From Marinobacter manganoxydans MnI7-9 (GTDB lineage Bacteria; Pseudomonadota; Gammaproteobacteria; Pseudomonadales; Oleiphilaceae): a stretch of 64,000 bases of DNA. This document shows positions 16,495 to 26,114 of this stretch, one piece after another. How positions within the stretch are numbered: position 1 is the stretch's first letter; every line of letters begins with the position of its first letter. The stretch spans positions 113,086 to 177,085 of the forward strand of contig NZ_AGTR01000026.1 in NCBI RefSeq assembly GCF_000235625.1, in the 5' to 3' direction. The notes under the pieces are model-generated. The model made no database searches. It was not told where the DNA came from and was given only the letters and a program-made list of their open reading frames with translations. Both the position numbers and the translations under genes were made by a program.

Positions 16495-17217
16495 ATGACC
16501 GATATTCAAACCTTGCGGGAGGAGCTCGAAGGCCAGAGCCCCCGTTCGATTCTCAAGGCCGCCCTGAAACAGTACGACAACATCGCGATCTCCTTCAGCG
16601 GTGCGGAAGATGTGGTACTGATTGAGATGGCGCACAAGCTCACCGACAACCTGCGGGTATTCACCCTGGATACCGGGCGTCTGCATCCGGAAACCTATGA
16701 GTTTGTCGAGCGCGTGCGGAAGCATTACGGCATCGAGATCGAAGTTCTGTTTCCGGATGCTCACGAAGTTCAGGATCTGGTGAACAAAAAGGGCCTGTTC
16801 AGCTTCTATGAAGATGGGCACGGTGAGTGTTGCGGCATTCGCAAGGTCAACCCCCTTCGCCGCAAGCTGGCGACCGTGGACGCCTGGATCACTGGACAGC
16901 GGAAAGACCAGAGCCCCGGAACTCGCAATGACGTCCCGGTTATCCAGGAAGATACCGCCTTCTCGACCAATGAAAAGACACTGGTAAAGTTCAACCCACT
17001 TGCAAACTGGACATCAAAAGAGGTGTGGGATTACATCCGTATGTCCGAGGCGCCTTACAACAAACTGCATGAGAAAGGCTTTGTCAGCATCGGCTGCCAG
17101 CCCTGCACCCGTCCTGTCCTGCCTGGTCAACATGAACGTGAAGGCCGCTGGTGGTGGGAAGAAGCCACCCAGAAAGAATGCGGCCTCCATGCCGGCAACC
17201 TGATCGCCCGGGAATAA
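16495..17217 (+). CDS. cysH: Assimilatory adenylyl-sulfate (APS) reductase
   Basis: 240 aa starting at [10 protein letters not shown]; an in-frame TTG 30 bases upstream is not needed. Reduces activated sulfate to sulfite with thioredoxin electrons. It has the PP-loop-like [10 protein letters not shown] and the C-terminal KECGLH with the catalytic Cys. It also carries the [4Fe-4S] ligands: CC in HGECCGIRK and CxxC in IGCQPCTRP. This cysteine set marks the APS-using type (as in P. aeruginosa and plants) and is missing in the PAPS-specific E. coli CysH. Convergent with cysB. Confidence 0.95.
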   Translation: MTDIQTLREELEGQSPRSILKAALKQYDNIAISFSGAEDVVLIEMAHKLTDNLRVFTLDTGRLHPETYEFVERVRKHYGIEIEVLFPDAHEVQDLVNKKGLFSFYEDGHGECCGIRKVNPLRRKLATVDAWITGQRKDQSPGTRNDVPVIQEDTAFSTNEKTLVKFNPLANWTSKEVWDYIRMSEAPYNKLHEKGFVSIGCQPCTRPVLPGQHEREGRWWWEEATQKECGLHAGNLIARE

Positions 17218-17230
17218 CCCGGGCGCCTCT

Positions 17231-18315
<1,085 letters not shown>

Positions 18316-18391
18316 TTACACAGTTTAGACCAAAATCGCATTTGCGCAGCCCCTGATAAAACCCTGAGGCTATGAAAAGCCCCTCCAACCC

Positions 18392-18419
18392 TTGACTTGG
18401 CCAATACAAAGGACACAAT
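18392..18419 (+). promoter_or_regulatory. Candidate promoter of the MalT-type regulator gene
   Basis: TTGACT (18392-18397), a 16-base spacer and CACAAT (18414-18419). Transcription would start near 18426, about 43 bases before the ATG at 18469, which supports that start over the TTG at 18397 lying inside the -35 element. Confidence 0.4.
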
Positions 18420-18468
18420 CCGTAATGCCTTGTCTGGGCACATCAACACTCCAGTTCTCAGGGAACCC

Positions 18469-21189
18469 ATGCTGCTCACCACAAAGTTTCTTCGGCCAAC
18501 GTCAGACTCGCGCGCGGTTAAACGTGAGCGGCTGAGTGCCTTGCTTGAGTCCCGGGCTCCGAAAAGACTTAATCTGGTGATTGCGCCGGCCGGGTTTGGC
18601 AAGACCACTCTGGTTTCGCAATGGTGTTCTAGAGTTTCCTCCCCTAGCGCCTGGCTCTCTCTGGATGAACACGACGATGAGCCCCGGCGATTCTGGCAGT
18701 ACCTGATAGGAGCTTTTGAGCAAGCCGGGCTGACCGGCGCGTCCGATTTGCGCAAACAACTGGCTCACCACTCAGATGACACGTTTACCGAGGCCATTAC
18801 CGGCCTGATCAACACACTGGCTCATGATGACAGCCCGTGGTCGCTGGTGCTGGACGATTTCCACTTCATTGGCAACCCTGCCATTCACAGGCAGTTCGCC
18901 TATTTCATTGATTATCTTCCGCCGGGTGTTCTGATAACCCTGGCGTCCAGAACCGAACCGCCACTGCCCCTGGCCCGCTGGCGCGTCCGTCGGTGGATCC
19001 AGGACATCCACCCTGGCCTGTTGGCCTTTTCTGAAGACGAATGCCGTCAGTTCTTTCACGACACCATGGGCCTTGATATCGCCGACGAGGATGTCCACGC
19101 GATTTACCGCAAAACCGAAGGCTGGGTCGCTGCCATGCAGCTTTCCGCATTGTCCGGAAAGGACGCCAGCACGAGTGGAAACCAGATAAATCTGGATGAG
19201 CGCCACATCAGCGATTATGTGCTGAGCGAAGTACTTGAGCAGCAACCCCGGGAGCTGTCGGACTTTCTGCTTGAAACGGCCTGTTGCCCCCGGCTCTGTG
19301 CGTCCCTCTGTGATTCGATCCGTGGGTCCGATAACAGCCAGGAGCTGCTTGAAAAACTTCTCAGCCAGAATCTTTTCCTGATCCCGCTGGATACCCGGAA
19401 CGAGTGGTTCCGCTATCACGACCTGTTTCGGGATGCGCTGCAACTCAGGGTAAGTCACCAAGATCCTGACTCGGCCGCGCGACTCTGGCACCGGACGGTG
19501 GACTGGTTATTGGCCCATGGCCACGTGCAGGAAGCCATTGCCCAGATCGTCCGACAGGAGGACTGGTCCCGGCTTGCCCGGGTGCTCGCCGAGCACGGCA
19601 ACAACCTGATCCATGGCGGATATCACCTCCCCGTGCTGGACTGGATTGATGCCCTGCCACAGGACCTTGTCATCGACAATCCGCAACTCCAGATGCTCCG
19701 GATCTGGGGGCTGTTCTTTGCCAACCGAATGGATAGTCTGGAGCCGCTGCTGTCCGGCCTGGAGGATCTTCTGGACCGGCAGGTGGCGGACTCCCATCCG
19801 GATGCCGAAGGGGCCCTCGGGCTGCAAAGTGAGATCTCGCTGATGCGCTCCTATCTGGCTCGCACCCGGAGTGACGACAAGAGCGCCGCAGATCTCACAA
19901 GACAGGTGCTCAGGGAGATTGATCACACTCGCATACCGCTAAAGTCGGTGACCTATTACGGCCTGGGCCTGGATTACTACGGCAAGGGTGAACTCACCGA
20001 AGCCGAAGACGCGCTCCAATCGGCAGTCCGCTACGGACAGGTCGAACATAAACCCAGTACGGTTCTTTCCAGTGGCGGCCTGCTGGCGTGGATTCAGTAC
20101 AATCGCGGCGATATCGATCTGGCTTTGGAAACCTGCACCGAGATAAGGCAATGGGTGGACAAACACTATGCGGACCCAACCCAGCCAAGACTCATCTCAT
20201 GCTGGCAGAACAGTACACTCTGCGAGATTCATCGCGAACGAAATCACCCCCAGCTAGCAGCCACGCACCTGAAACCGTTGCTCGAACATGTTGAGCGGGG
20301 CACCGAACCGGGCCAGCACGTGATCATTCAGTACGTGCGTGGTCACCTGGCTTTCAGCGAGGGCAGGCTCCAGGACGCGATTGACGCGCTCGAAGACGCA
20401 TCCCAGACCGCCCGCAAGCGGCGAGAGCAAATCGTGTTCGAGCCACCCGCAAGCACAGCCCTTCTGGCCCGGTGCTACCTTGCCGCCGGTCACCCGGAAA
20501 AAGCCCGGGCCTGCCTGGATTCCCGAGCCGATACCGAGTTCACCAATCCGCTTCATCTTGAACAAAGCCGTATTAGCGAGGCGCGAGTGCTGGTTGCACT
20601 GGATCAGCCCGAGCGGGCCCAGGAAATACTCAGCGCTCTTTTGCAACCGGCTGAACGCAACGCCCACAACAGACACCTGGTGGAAATTCTGTTGGTCTAT
20701 GGCGAGGCCCTGGCGAAGCAGGAACGGACCGGTGAATCGGAGCAAATGCTGACCCGCGCGATAGAACTGGCCAGCGAAGCCGGATTCTTGAGGCTCTTTG
20801 CAGAGGAAAGCCCGGATCTGCGTGCCCTGCTCCTCGGTTTGCCAGCACTGGATGAACCGGGAAGCTGGAACGCCAGCGTCAGGAAAATGCTTCTCGATCA
20901 ACGCCAGTCCGGCGAGGGCCATTCTGAAGCAAAACCTAGTGCCATTTCTGGTGAGCGCGGTCGTACGACACTCAACGCCGAAACACTGCCTGAACCTCTC
21001 AGCCAGCGAGAACTTGAAGTGCTTGCGCTCATTCATGCGGGCCACGCCAACAAGGAAATTGCCGCAAAAATGGACGTTGCCCCGGCTACGGTGAAGGCCC
21101 ACATTCGCAACCTTTATGGAAAGCTCGGCGTGGGCCGCAGAACCGAGGCTCTGGCCAGGGCCCGGGAACTGGGGTTGCTGCAAGGCTGA
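18469..21189 (+). CDS. MalT-type LuxR-family transcriptional regulator (LAL)
   Basis: About 906 aa from an ATG with AGGGA four bases upstream. The N-terminal STAND NTPase has Walker A APAGFGKTTLVSQW and Walker B-like WSLVLDDFHFI. A long helical-repeat middle region (roughly 370-800) resembles the sensor domain of MalT. A C-terminal LuxR HTH follows: LSQRELEVLALIHAGHANKE then IAAKMDVAPATVKAHIRNLY. Such proteins need ATP and an inducer to multimerise on directly repeated sites. The target is unknown, but a pair of direct repeats and a candidate small RNA lie immediately downstream. Divergent from cysB. Confidence 0.9.
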   Translation: MLLTTKFLRPTSDSRAVKRERLSALLESRAPKRLNLVIAPAGFGKTTLVSQWCSRVSSPSAWLSLDEHDDEPRRFWQYLIGAFEQAGLTGASDLRKQLAHHSDDTFTEAITGLINTLAHDDSPWSLVLDDFHFIGNPAIHRQFAYFIDYLPPGVLITLASRTEPPLPLARWRVRRWIQDIHPGLLAFSEDECRQFFHDTMGLDIADEDVHAIYRKTEGWVAAMQLSALSGKDASTSGNQINLDERHISDYVLSEVLEQQPRELSDFLLETACCPRLCASLCDSIRGSDNSQELLEKLLSQNLFLIPLDTRNEWFRYHDLFRDALQLRVSHQDPDSAARLWHRTVDWLLAHGHVQEAIAQIVRQEDWSRLARVLAEHGNNLIHGGYHLPVLDWIDALPQDLVIDNPQLQMLRIWGLFFANRMDSLEPLLSGLEDLLDRQVADSHPDAEGALGLQSEISLMRSYLARTRSDDKSAADLTRQVLREIDHTRIPLKSVTYYGLGLDYYGKGELTEAEDALQSAVRYGQVEHKPSTVLSSGGLLAWIQYNRGDIDLALETCTEIRQWVDKHYADPTQPRLISCWQNSTLCEIHRERNHPQLAATHLKPLLEHVERGTEPGQHVIIQYVRGHLAFSEGRLQDAIDALEDASQTARKRREQIVFEPPASTALLARCYLAAGHPEKARACLDSRADTEFTNPLHLEQSRISEARVLVALDQPERAQEILSALLQPAERNAHNRHLVEILLVYGEALAKQERTGESEQMLTRAIELASEAGFLRLFAEESPDLRALLLGLPALDEPGSWNASVRKMLLDQRQSGEGHSEAKPSAISGERGRTTLNAETLPEPLSQRELEVLALIHAGHANKEIAAKMDVAPATVKAHIRNLYGKLGVGRRTEALARARELGLLQG

Positions 21190-21243
21190 TTTCGAGCCCA
21201 AAAACGTGATGCACCTCACACTTTGCACCAACAACTTTAACCC

Positions 21244-21290
21244 GCTACGCCCTTTGGACGATCCGGCTACGCCCTCTAATCCCCTATTAT
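21244..21290 (+). promoter_or_regulatory. Tandem GCTACGCCCT repeats and -10 element of a candidate small RNA
   Basis: Two identical ten-base sites, GCTACGCCCT at 21244-21253 and 21266-21275, are 22 bases apart start to start (two helical turns). They lie just upstream of TATTAT (21285-21290). No -35 hexamer is recognisable at the right distance; the second repeat covers that place, as expected of an activator-dependent promoter. The region directly follows the stop of the MalT-type regulator gene. Confidence 0.45.
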
Positions 21291-21296
21291 ATTTTC

Positions 21297-21430
21297 AACG
21301 GTGAGGGAAACCTCACCAGGAATTCTGAAACTTCAGGCCTTCATATTTCTTGTTCCGCGTTGTTTCGACGCCCGGGTTCGAAAGAACCCCTTGATGAGAG
21401 CCAACCCCCAAAGGGGCTGGCTCTTTTTTA
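21297..21430 (+). ncRNA. Candidate structured small RNA (about 130 nt)
   Basis: No open reading frame of note. In order: a perfect hairpin GGTGAGG-GAAA-CCTCACC (21300-21317), a linker with CAGGAATTC, a second hairpin GGGTTC-GAAA-GAACCC (21374-21389), and a strong Rho-independent terminator (21397-21429). Two separate GAAA tetraloops, an appropriately placed TATTAT seven bases before the first hairpin, and a terminator more than 200 bases past the previous gene's stop make a stand-alone transcript likely. The family is not recognised. The gene on the right, dinG, is convergent, so this is not a leader. Confidence 0.6.
21397..21429 (+). terminator. Rho-independent terminator
   Basis: A 12-position stem AGAGCCAACCCC / GGGGCTGGCTCT with a single A-C mismatch and loop CAAA, followed by six Ts (21424-21429). 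It ends the candidate small RNA and probably also any readthrough from the MalT-type gene. It is 25 bases from the dinG stop. Confidence 0.9.
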
Positions 21431-21453
21431 TGGCTGAACGGTTCTGGTGGGAT

Positions 21454-23658
21454 TCAGTGTTCGATGATCCGGCGGAAGGGTGGCAACGCATCCAGCAACA
21501 GCTGACCATACCGGCGGGCAATAATGCGGCGATCCAGAATCGTCACTCTTCCAGTATCCTGCTCGGTCCGCAGCAGCCGACCAACCGCCTGGACGAGTTT
21601 GATGGACGCGTCCGGAACGGTGATTTCCATAAACGGATTGCCGCCCCGCTGCGTCACCCACTCGGCCAGGCTCGCCTCAATGGGATCATCCGGCACCGAA
21701 AATGGCAAACGGGTAATCACGACGTGGTGCAAGTACTTGCCTGGAAGGTCGATACCCTCTGCAAAACTGGCAACGCCGAACAGGACACTCGGCCGGCCTT
21801 CATCCACCCTGCTGCAATGCTGCCTCAGCACTTCGCCCTTGGCCATATCGTCCTGCGTAATAATCAGGTCCGGGTAATCCGGGGCCAACGCGTCTCGCAC
21901 TTGCTGCATTTGACGACGGGACGTAAACAGTACCAGTGTCGCCTTCTCGCCTGCCCAGAGGTCCGGTAGTCGTTTTACAAGCTCATCGGCGAAGCCGTCA
22001 TCCGTCGGCATGGCGGACATCGCAGGCACCTCTACCGTTGCCATTTCGCCGTAATGGAAAGAGCTGGGAACCACGAGGAAGCGGCTGCCCTGGGGCAATC
22101 CAGCCCGCGCGTTCAGGCGATCGAATCGACCAAGTGCGGTCAGGGTGGCACTGGTGAGCACGGCGCCGTATGCGCGAGACCAAAGCCTCGAGTACAACAG
22201 GTTGTCTGCCAGTACCGGTGAACTGTAAAGAGTGATGTCCTCGGCGTGGTCCCAGCGCTGGCGTACTGCCCATCGGGCTGGGGGCGGGCTTTTCTGCGTT
22301 TTCGGCCTGGCTTCAGGCTCATCACCTGTCTCGCTGTTGGTATCAGCTTCCACGGGGGGACTGGCATTGCCCGGGTCGCACCAGGCTGTCCAGAGCCGCA
22401 ACTGGTCCTCTGCCCGGGCGTGAAAGGAGCCTATCACCGGATACCAGGCTTCGGCGGTTTCCCGGTCGATTTCATGCTCCTTGCGCTCGTCAAAGGCGCC
22501 CTGCAACTCGTCCGCCAGAACGCCCAGTTGCCGGACCATGTTAGCGGTAGCAATCCGGCTTTCGGCTGCAAGCTCGGCCATCGCCTCCGGCAATTCACCT
22601 TCCGGATAACGCCACTGCGCCGTCCGTCGCTCCTCATTGAACTCCCAGCCGGTATTCTGCTCGGCTTCTTCGTAAACCCGGTTGAGGACCAGGTCTACCT
22701 CTCTCGACGCAGAACTGATGCGATCCAGGGACTTGGCGGCCTGGGTGCCGGCTGCCAGATAAGGCTGCATTTTCACAAGCGCCTGGGAAAGCTGCTTCAG
22801 CCATTGCCGGGTAGCATTGAGTGGCAGCGACGCGGCAAAGTGATTCAGGGCCTTGTCCGGAAGGTGATGAGCCTCGTCGAAAATATAGAGGGCGTTCTCC
22901 GGCTCCGGCAGAATGGCACCGCCGCCCAGGGCAAGGTCGGCCAGAACCAGATCATGGTTAGCCACCACGATATCGGCATCATCAAGGTCTTTACGGGCAT
23001 CAAAAAACGCGCAACTGTCGAAATAGCTGCAGTGGCGGTTTGTGCACTGCCGGTGGTCGGTTGTTACCTGTCGCCAGACGTCGTCCGGTATCTGTTCCGG
23101 CCAGTGGTCGCGGTCACCGTCCCACTCGCGGGAGCCATAACTGGCGAGCATTTCCTCGAAAAAGGCCCGGGTGCCCGGTTCTTCATTTTTCGGCCCATCC
23201 AAAAGGAACAGGGGCATGGTGTCGCTGTCGGTATTGCCTTCATCGTGCAGGCGGGCTTCCAACCGGGACATGCAGAGGTAGCGCCCCCGCCCTTTGGCCA
23301 GAGTCCAGTTGAAATCCATCTTGCTGTGCTTTTTCAGGTCCGGGAGATCTTTGAGCACAATCTGGTCCTGAAGGGCCACGGTTGCGGTGGAGATAACCAG
23401 GGTTTTGCCGAGGGCTTTGGCCACGGGGATGGCAGCGATCAGATAGGCCAGGGTTTTGCCTGTCCCGGTCCCGGCTTCGACCACACAGGCAGAGGCCGGG
23501 GACGTTCGTTGGCCATCGTTCTCGGTGATATCGCCCATGTATCTGGCGATTTCCGCAATCATCAGGCGCTGCCCATAGCGCGCCCGAATATCCTTCCCTG
23601 CCAGCACATCCCGATATCCCTGCTGGATCGATTGCTTGATTTCGTCGGTCAGCGCCAT
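21454..23658 (-). CDS. dinG: ATP-dependent DNA helicase DinG
   Basis: 734 aa, an XPD-like SF2 helicase with 5'-3' polarity that acts on R-loops and damaged forks. Walker A is EAGTGTGKTLAYL (about 63-75) and the DEAH box is IFDEAHHLPDKA. The Fe-S domain has cysteines in RYLCMSRL and in QCTNRHCSYFDSCAFF. Helicase motifs V/VI lie in FGVASFAEGIDLPGK and QAVGRLLRTEQDTG. The length matches the Pseudomonas/E. coli DinG type. Its start overlaps the GspB stop (TGATG), so it is translated from the gspA-gspB transcript. No LexA box is visible directly upstream. Confidence 0.95.
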   Translation of the reverse strand: MALTDEIKQSIQQGYRDVLAGKDIRARYGQRLMIAEIARYMGDITENDGQRTSPASACVVEAGTGTGKTLAYLIAAIPVAKALGKTLVISTATVALQDQIVLKDLPDLKKHSKMDFNWTLAKGRGRYLCMSRLEARLHDEGNTDSDTMPLFLLDGPKNEEPGTRAFFEEMLASYGSREWDGDRDHWPEQIPDDVWRQVTTDHRQCTNRHCSYFDSCAFFDARKDLDDADIVVANHDLVLADLALGGGAILPEPENALYIFDEAHHLPDKALNHFAASLPLNATRQWLKQLSQALVKMQPYLAAGTQAAKSLDRISSASREVDLVLNRVYEEAEQNTGWEFNEERRTAQWRYPEGELPEAMAELAAESRIATANMVRQLGVLADELQGAFDERKEHEIDRETAEAWYPVIGSFHARAEDQLRLWTAWCDPGNASPPVEADTNSETGDEPEARPKTQKSPPPARWAVRQRWDHAEDITLYSSPVLADNLLYSRLWSRAYGAVLTSATLTALGRFDRLNARAGLPQGSRFLVVPSSFHYGEMATVEVPAMSAMPTDDGFADELVKRLPDLWAGEKATLVLFTSRRQMQQVRDALAPDYPDLIITQDDMAKGEVLRQHCSRVDEGRPSVLFGVASFAEGIDLPGKYLHHVVITRLPFSVPDDPIEASLAEWVTQRGGNPFMEITVPDASIKLVQAVGRLLRTEQDTGRVTILDRRIIARRYGQLLLDALPPFRRIIEH

Positions 23659-24392
23659 CAGCGAGGGCTCACCCAGTCCCTGACAACGCCAACCCGGAAG
23701 CGGCGACCGTCACGACTCAGCACCACACCCTCTTCGGTGATGTCGTCCACCCGCAGGCCCTCAAAGGTATCGCCCACTCTCAGGTAGGTGTTGTTGATCA
23801 TCACCCGACTCGATGCAGGAGAGGAAGAGTATATATGACTGTTAAAGGTCAAATCGGGAACGCTCTTCTGGAATGAAAGCGGCAACTCTACCAGATGAGG
23901 CACACGGCCCGCCTGCTCCTGTTCCGCCTGTGGCACTGCCGTTTCGGATATTGCGGATGAGGGCACAATAACCGTGGCCCGCTCCCGGTTCTCAGTCGCG
24001 GCAGGTTCCGCTGCTACGGGCGCAGGCGTTGAATCGGCGTTGTCGGGCTCAGGGATTTCGCCTGTCTCCGCGACCGGGTCTTCCGGTGTTGCGCCTGGTT
24101 CGCTCGCCGGTGTCACCGGTAACGGTGCCGGCTCAGACGTGTTCTCCGTTGTATCGGCAACCGTTGGCAACTCAGTTTGACCCGCCGGAGCCCACGGCAA
24201 GGGCGTGCCGGGCCAGAATAGAAAGGCCAGAACGCCCGCGTTGAGGATCAGCGCGAGGGCTACCCACACGGCCGGTGACACCCGTTTTTTCTTCGGCCGG
24301 TGAATCAACTGCACCTGTTGGCCGAGGTCCGGAACGCGACCCTGGCGGCGCTCGGTTTCGGATTTTCGCAAGGCGTCCAGAATATAAGACAT
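23658..24392 (-). CDS. gspB: GspB/ExeB-type general secretion protein
   Basis: 244 aa. The start SYILDALRKSETERRQGRVP is the diagnostic cytoplasmic N-terminus of GspB/ExeB. One membrane helix (AVWVALALILNAGVLAFLFW, about 42-61) follows, then a long Pro/Glu/Ala-rich periplasmic linker and a C-terminal beta domain (FQKSVPDLTFNSHIYSS...SRVMINNTYLRVGD). With GspA it remodels or binds peptidoglycan so that the GspD secretin can be inserted in the outer membrane. It starts two bases after the gspA stop. The other gsp genes are not in the window. Confidence 0.88.
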   Translation of the reverse strand: MSYILDALRKSETERRQGRVPDLGQQVQLIHRPKKKRVSPAVWVALALILNAGVLAFLFWPGTPLPWAPAGQTELPTVADTTENTSEPAPLPVTPASEPGATPEDPVAETGEIPEPDNADSTPAPVAAEPAATENRERATVIVPSSAISETAVPQAEQEQAGRVPHLVELPLSFQKSVPDLTFNSHIYSSSPASSRVMINNTYLRVGDTFEGLRVDDITEEGVVLSRDGRRFRVGVVRDWVSPR

Positions 24393-24394
24393 GA

Positions 24395-26113
24395 TTATTC
24401 TCGACCCTCCGACTGAAGGGGGTTGAGGCGAGGGATTGAAGCCTCCAGATCGTTGTTAATCTGGATGATGGTCATGGCACCGGCAATTCCGTCCACGGTG
24501 AGCCCCCGCAATGCCTGGTACCAGCGAATCTGTTCTTCGGCTTCCATGCGCTTCACCCGATCACTCTCTGACCGGGAGCCGCTGTGCCGGTCCGCAAGAT
24601 CCATCATTCGCGCACCAATCCAGAGTTGTTCGCCACCACCATTGCTGTAGAAGCCATCGCCCGTCATGTATTCCGGAAGGCGCCATAAAACCCGGTATTC
24701 ACCGAACCAGTGGCGCTCTATGCTGGTAAAGGAAACGCTCTGAGTACCAGACGGCATGGCAACCTCTGCTGTATTGCCGTCCAGATGGCGGAGAACGACA
24801 AATCCGGTGTTACCTGCCTCATCCTGGAGCTGAAGCATTGCCGGGCGATCGAGAAACTCCAGGCTTCGGCGACTACCCTGTCGATTCAGGCACCCCAGTC
24901 CGTTCTCTCTCGCCCAATCACAGGCCACGGGTGCTTCTGCGGGTTGATAGTCCCGCCCCCAGATCCCGAACAACACCTGGAACGCCGAGACCGAATCCAA
25001 AAGTTGGTCCGGAATGGCCAGGTCATCTGGTCCAGGCGGCTTTTCAGGCCCGGTTTCCTTAGCGCTCTCCACCCGAGCGCTCTCCACCTGAGCCCCCTCC
25101 ACCTGCTCCGGTTCCGGTGCCTCCATCCGCTCAACCTCACCCTTGAGCGGTTCTGCCGACGGCTGCCCGGTAAGAACCTCACCGTCAGGGGACCACCGCT
25201 CGAACAGCCAGGCGGTGCCGATGATAGCCACCAGAATCGAAGCGGCAACAATCAGGTACTGGGACCTGTCCGGCGACCGGGATGATCGTGAAGGTGCGGG
25301 ACCAATCGAATGTCCGCGCACTTCCTTTGCCGCATGGCGGATATGATCAGCCGTGATTTCATGCTCGCCTTCCGCGTACGCTCCCAACAGGGCCCGGTCA
25401 CTGATCAGGTTGATCAGGCGGGGAATACCCTGGCTTTCTCGGTAAAGACGGTTCATCGCCCGCTGCGAGAAAATATCGCCCCGCATTCCTGCCACGCTGA
25501 GGCGGTAGCGAAGGTAGGCCGGCAGCTCTTCCCGACCAATGGCATCCAGATGGTAGCGCGCGGTAACGCGCTGGTTCAGCTGGCGCAACTCCGGAAGTGC
25601 CAGCATTTCCTGCAGTTCGGGCTGCCCGAGCAGGACAATCTGAAGCAGCTTCTTCTCCGCCGTCTCCAGGTTGGTCAGAAGGCGGAGCTGCTCCAATACC
25701 TCGGCAGACAGATTCTGGGCCTCATCGATCATCAGAACCTTGTGTCGCCCGGCCGCATGGGCCTTCAGCAGGTCCTGGTTAATCAGGTCCACCAGTTCCT
25801 TGATGGTGGCACTTATCTCGTGGGGGATTTCCAGCTCATCACAAATGGAGGAGAGCAATTCCCGGGCAGAGAGCCTTGGATTCAGGATCAGCGCGATATC
25901 CACATTATCCGGAACATTCTCGATAAAGCAGCGGGAAACCGTTGTTTTCCCGGTTCCCACTTCACCGGTAATTACGATGAAGCCGCCCTGCCCCTGAACC
26001 CCATACATCAGGTGCGCCAGCGCCTCCTTGTGGCGATCGCTCAGATACAGGTAACGAGGGTCTGGCGCAATGGAAAACGGCGGTTCCCGAAAGCCGAAAA
26101 AGTCGTAATACAT
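24395..26113 (-). CDS. gspA: GspA/ExeA-type AAA ATPase with peptidoglycan-binding domain
   Basis: 572 aa. The N-terminus YYDFFGFREPPFSIAPDPRYLYLSDRHKEAL, in parts, is typical of ExeA. Walker A is GEVGTGKTTVSRCF (about 50-63) and Walker B is VLMIDEAQNLS. A single membrane helix (YLIVAASILVAIIGTAWLF) near 285-303 separates the ATPase from a periplasmic part. That part has a cysteine-protease-like or unknown module and a C-terminal peptidoglycan-binding repeat (LRGLTVDGIAGAMTIIQIN). Partner of GspB directly downstream. Preceded by a patatin gene with a one-base gap. Confidence 0.9.
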   Translation of the reverse strand: MYYDFFGFREPPFSIAPDPRYLYLSDRHKEALAHLMYGVQGQGGFIVITGEVGTGKTTVSRCFIENVPDNVDIALILNPRLSARELLSSICDELEIPHEISATIKELVDLINQDLLKAHAAGRHKVLMIDEAQNLSAEVLEQLRLLTNLETAEKKLLQIVLLGQPELQEMLALPELRQLNQRVTARYHLDAIGREELPAYLRYRLSVAGMRGDIFSQRAMNRLYRESQGIPRLINLISDRALLGAYAEGEHEITADHIRHAAKEVRGHSIGPAPSRSSRSPDRSQYLIVAASILVAIIGTAWLFERWSPDGEVLTGQPSAEPLKGEVERMEAPEPEQVEGAQVESARVESAKETGPEKPPGPDDLAIPDQLLDSVSAFQVLFGIWGRDYQPAEAPVACDWARENGLGCLNRQGSRRSLEFLDRPAMLQLQDEAGNTGFVVLRHLDGNTAEVAMPSGTQSVSFTSIERHWFGEYRVLWRLPEYMTGDGFYSNGGGEQLWIGARMMDLADRHSGSRSESDRVKRMEAEEQIRWYQALRGLTVDGIAGAMTIIQINNDLEASIPRLNPLQSEGRE

Positions 26114-26114
26114 A

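Noticed and set aside
22246-23787. 513-codon plus-strand open frame opposite dinG
   Set aside because: The minus strand encodes an intact DinG with all motifs; the antisense frame has no domain and no ribosome site.
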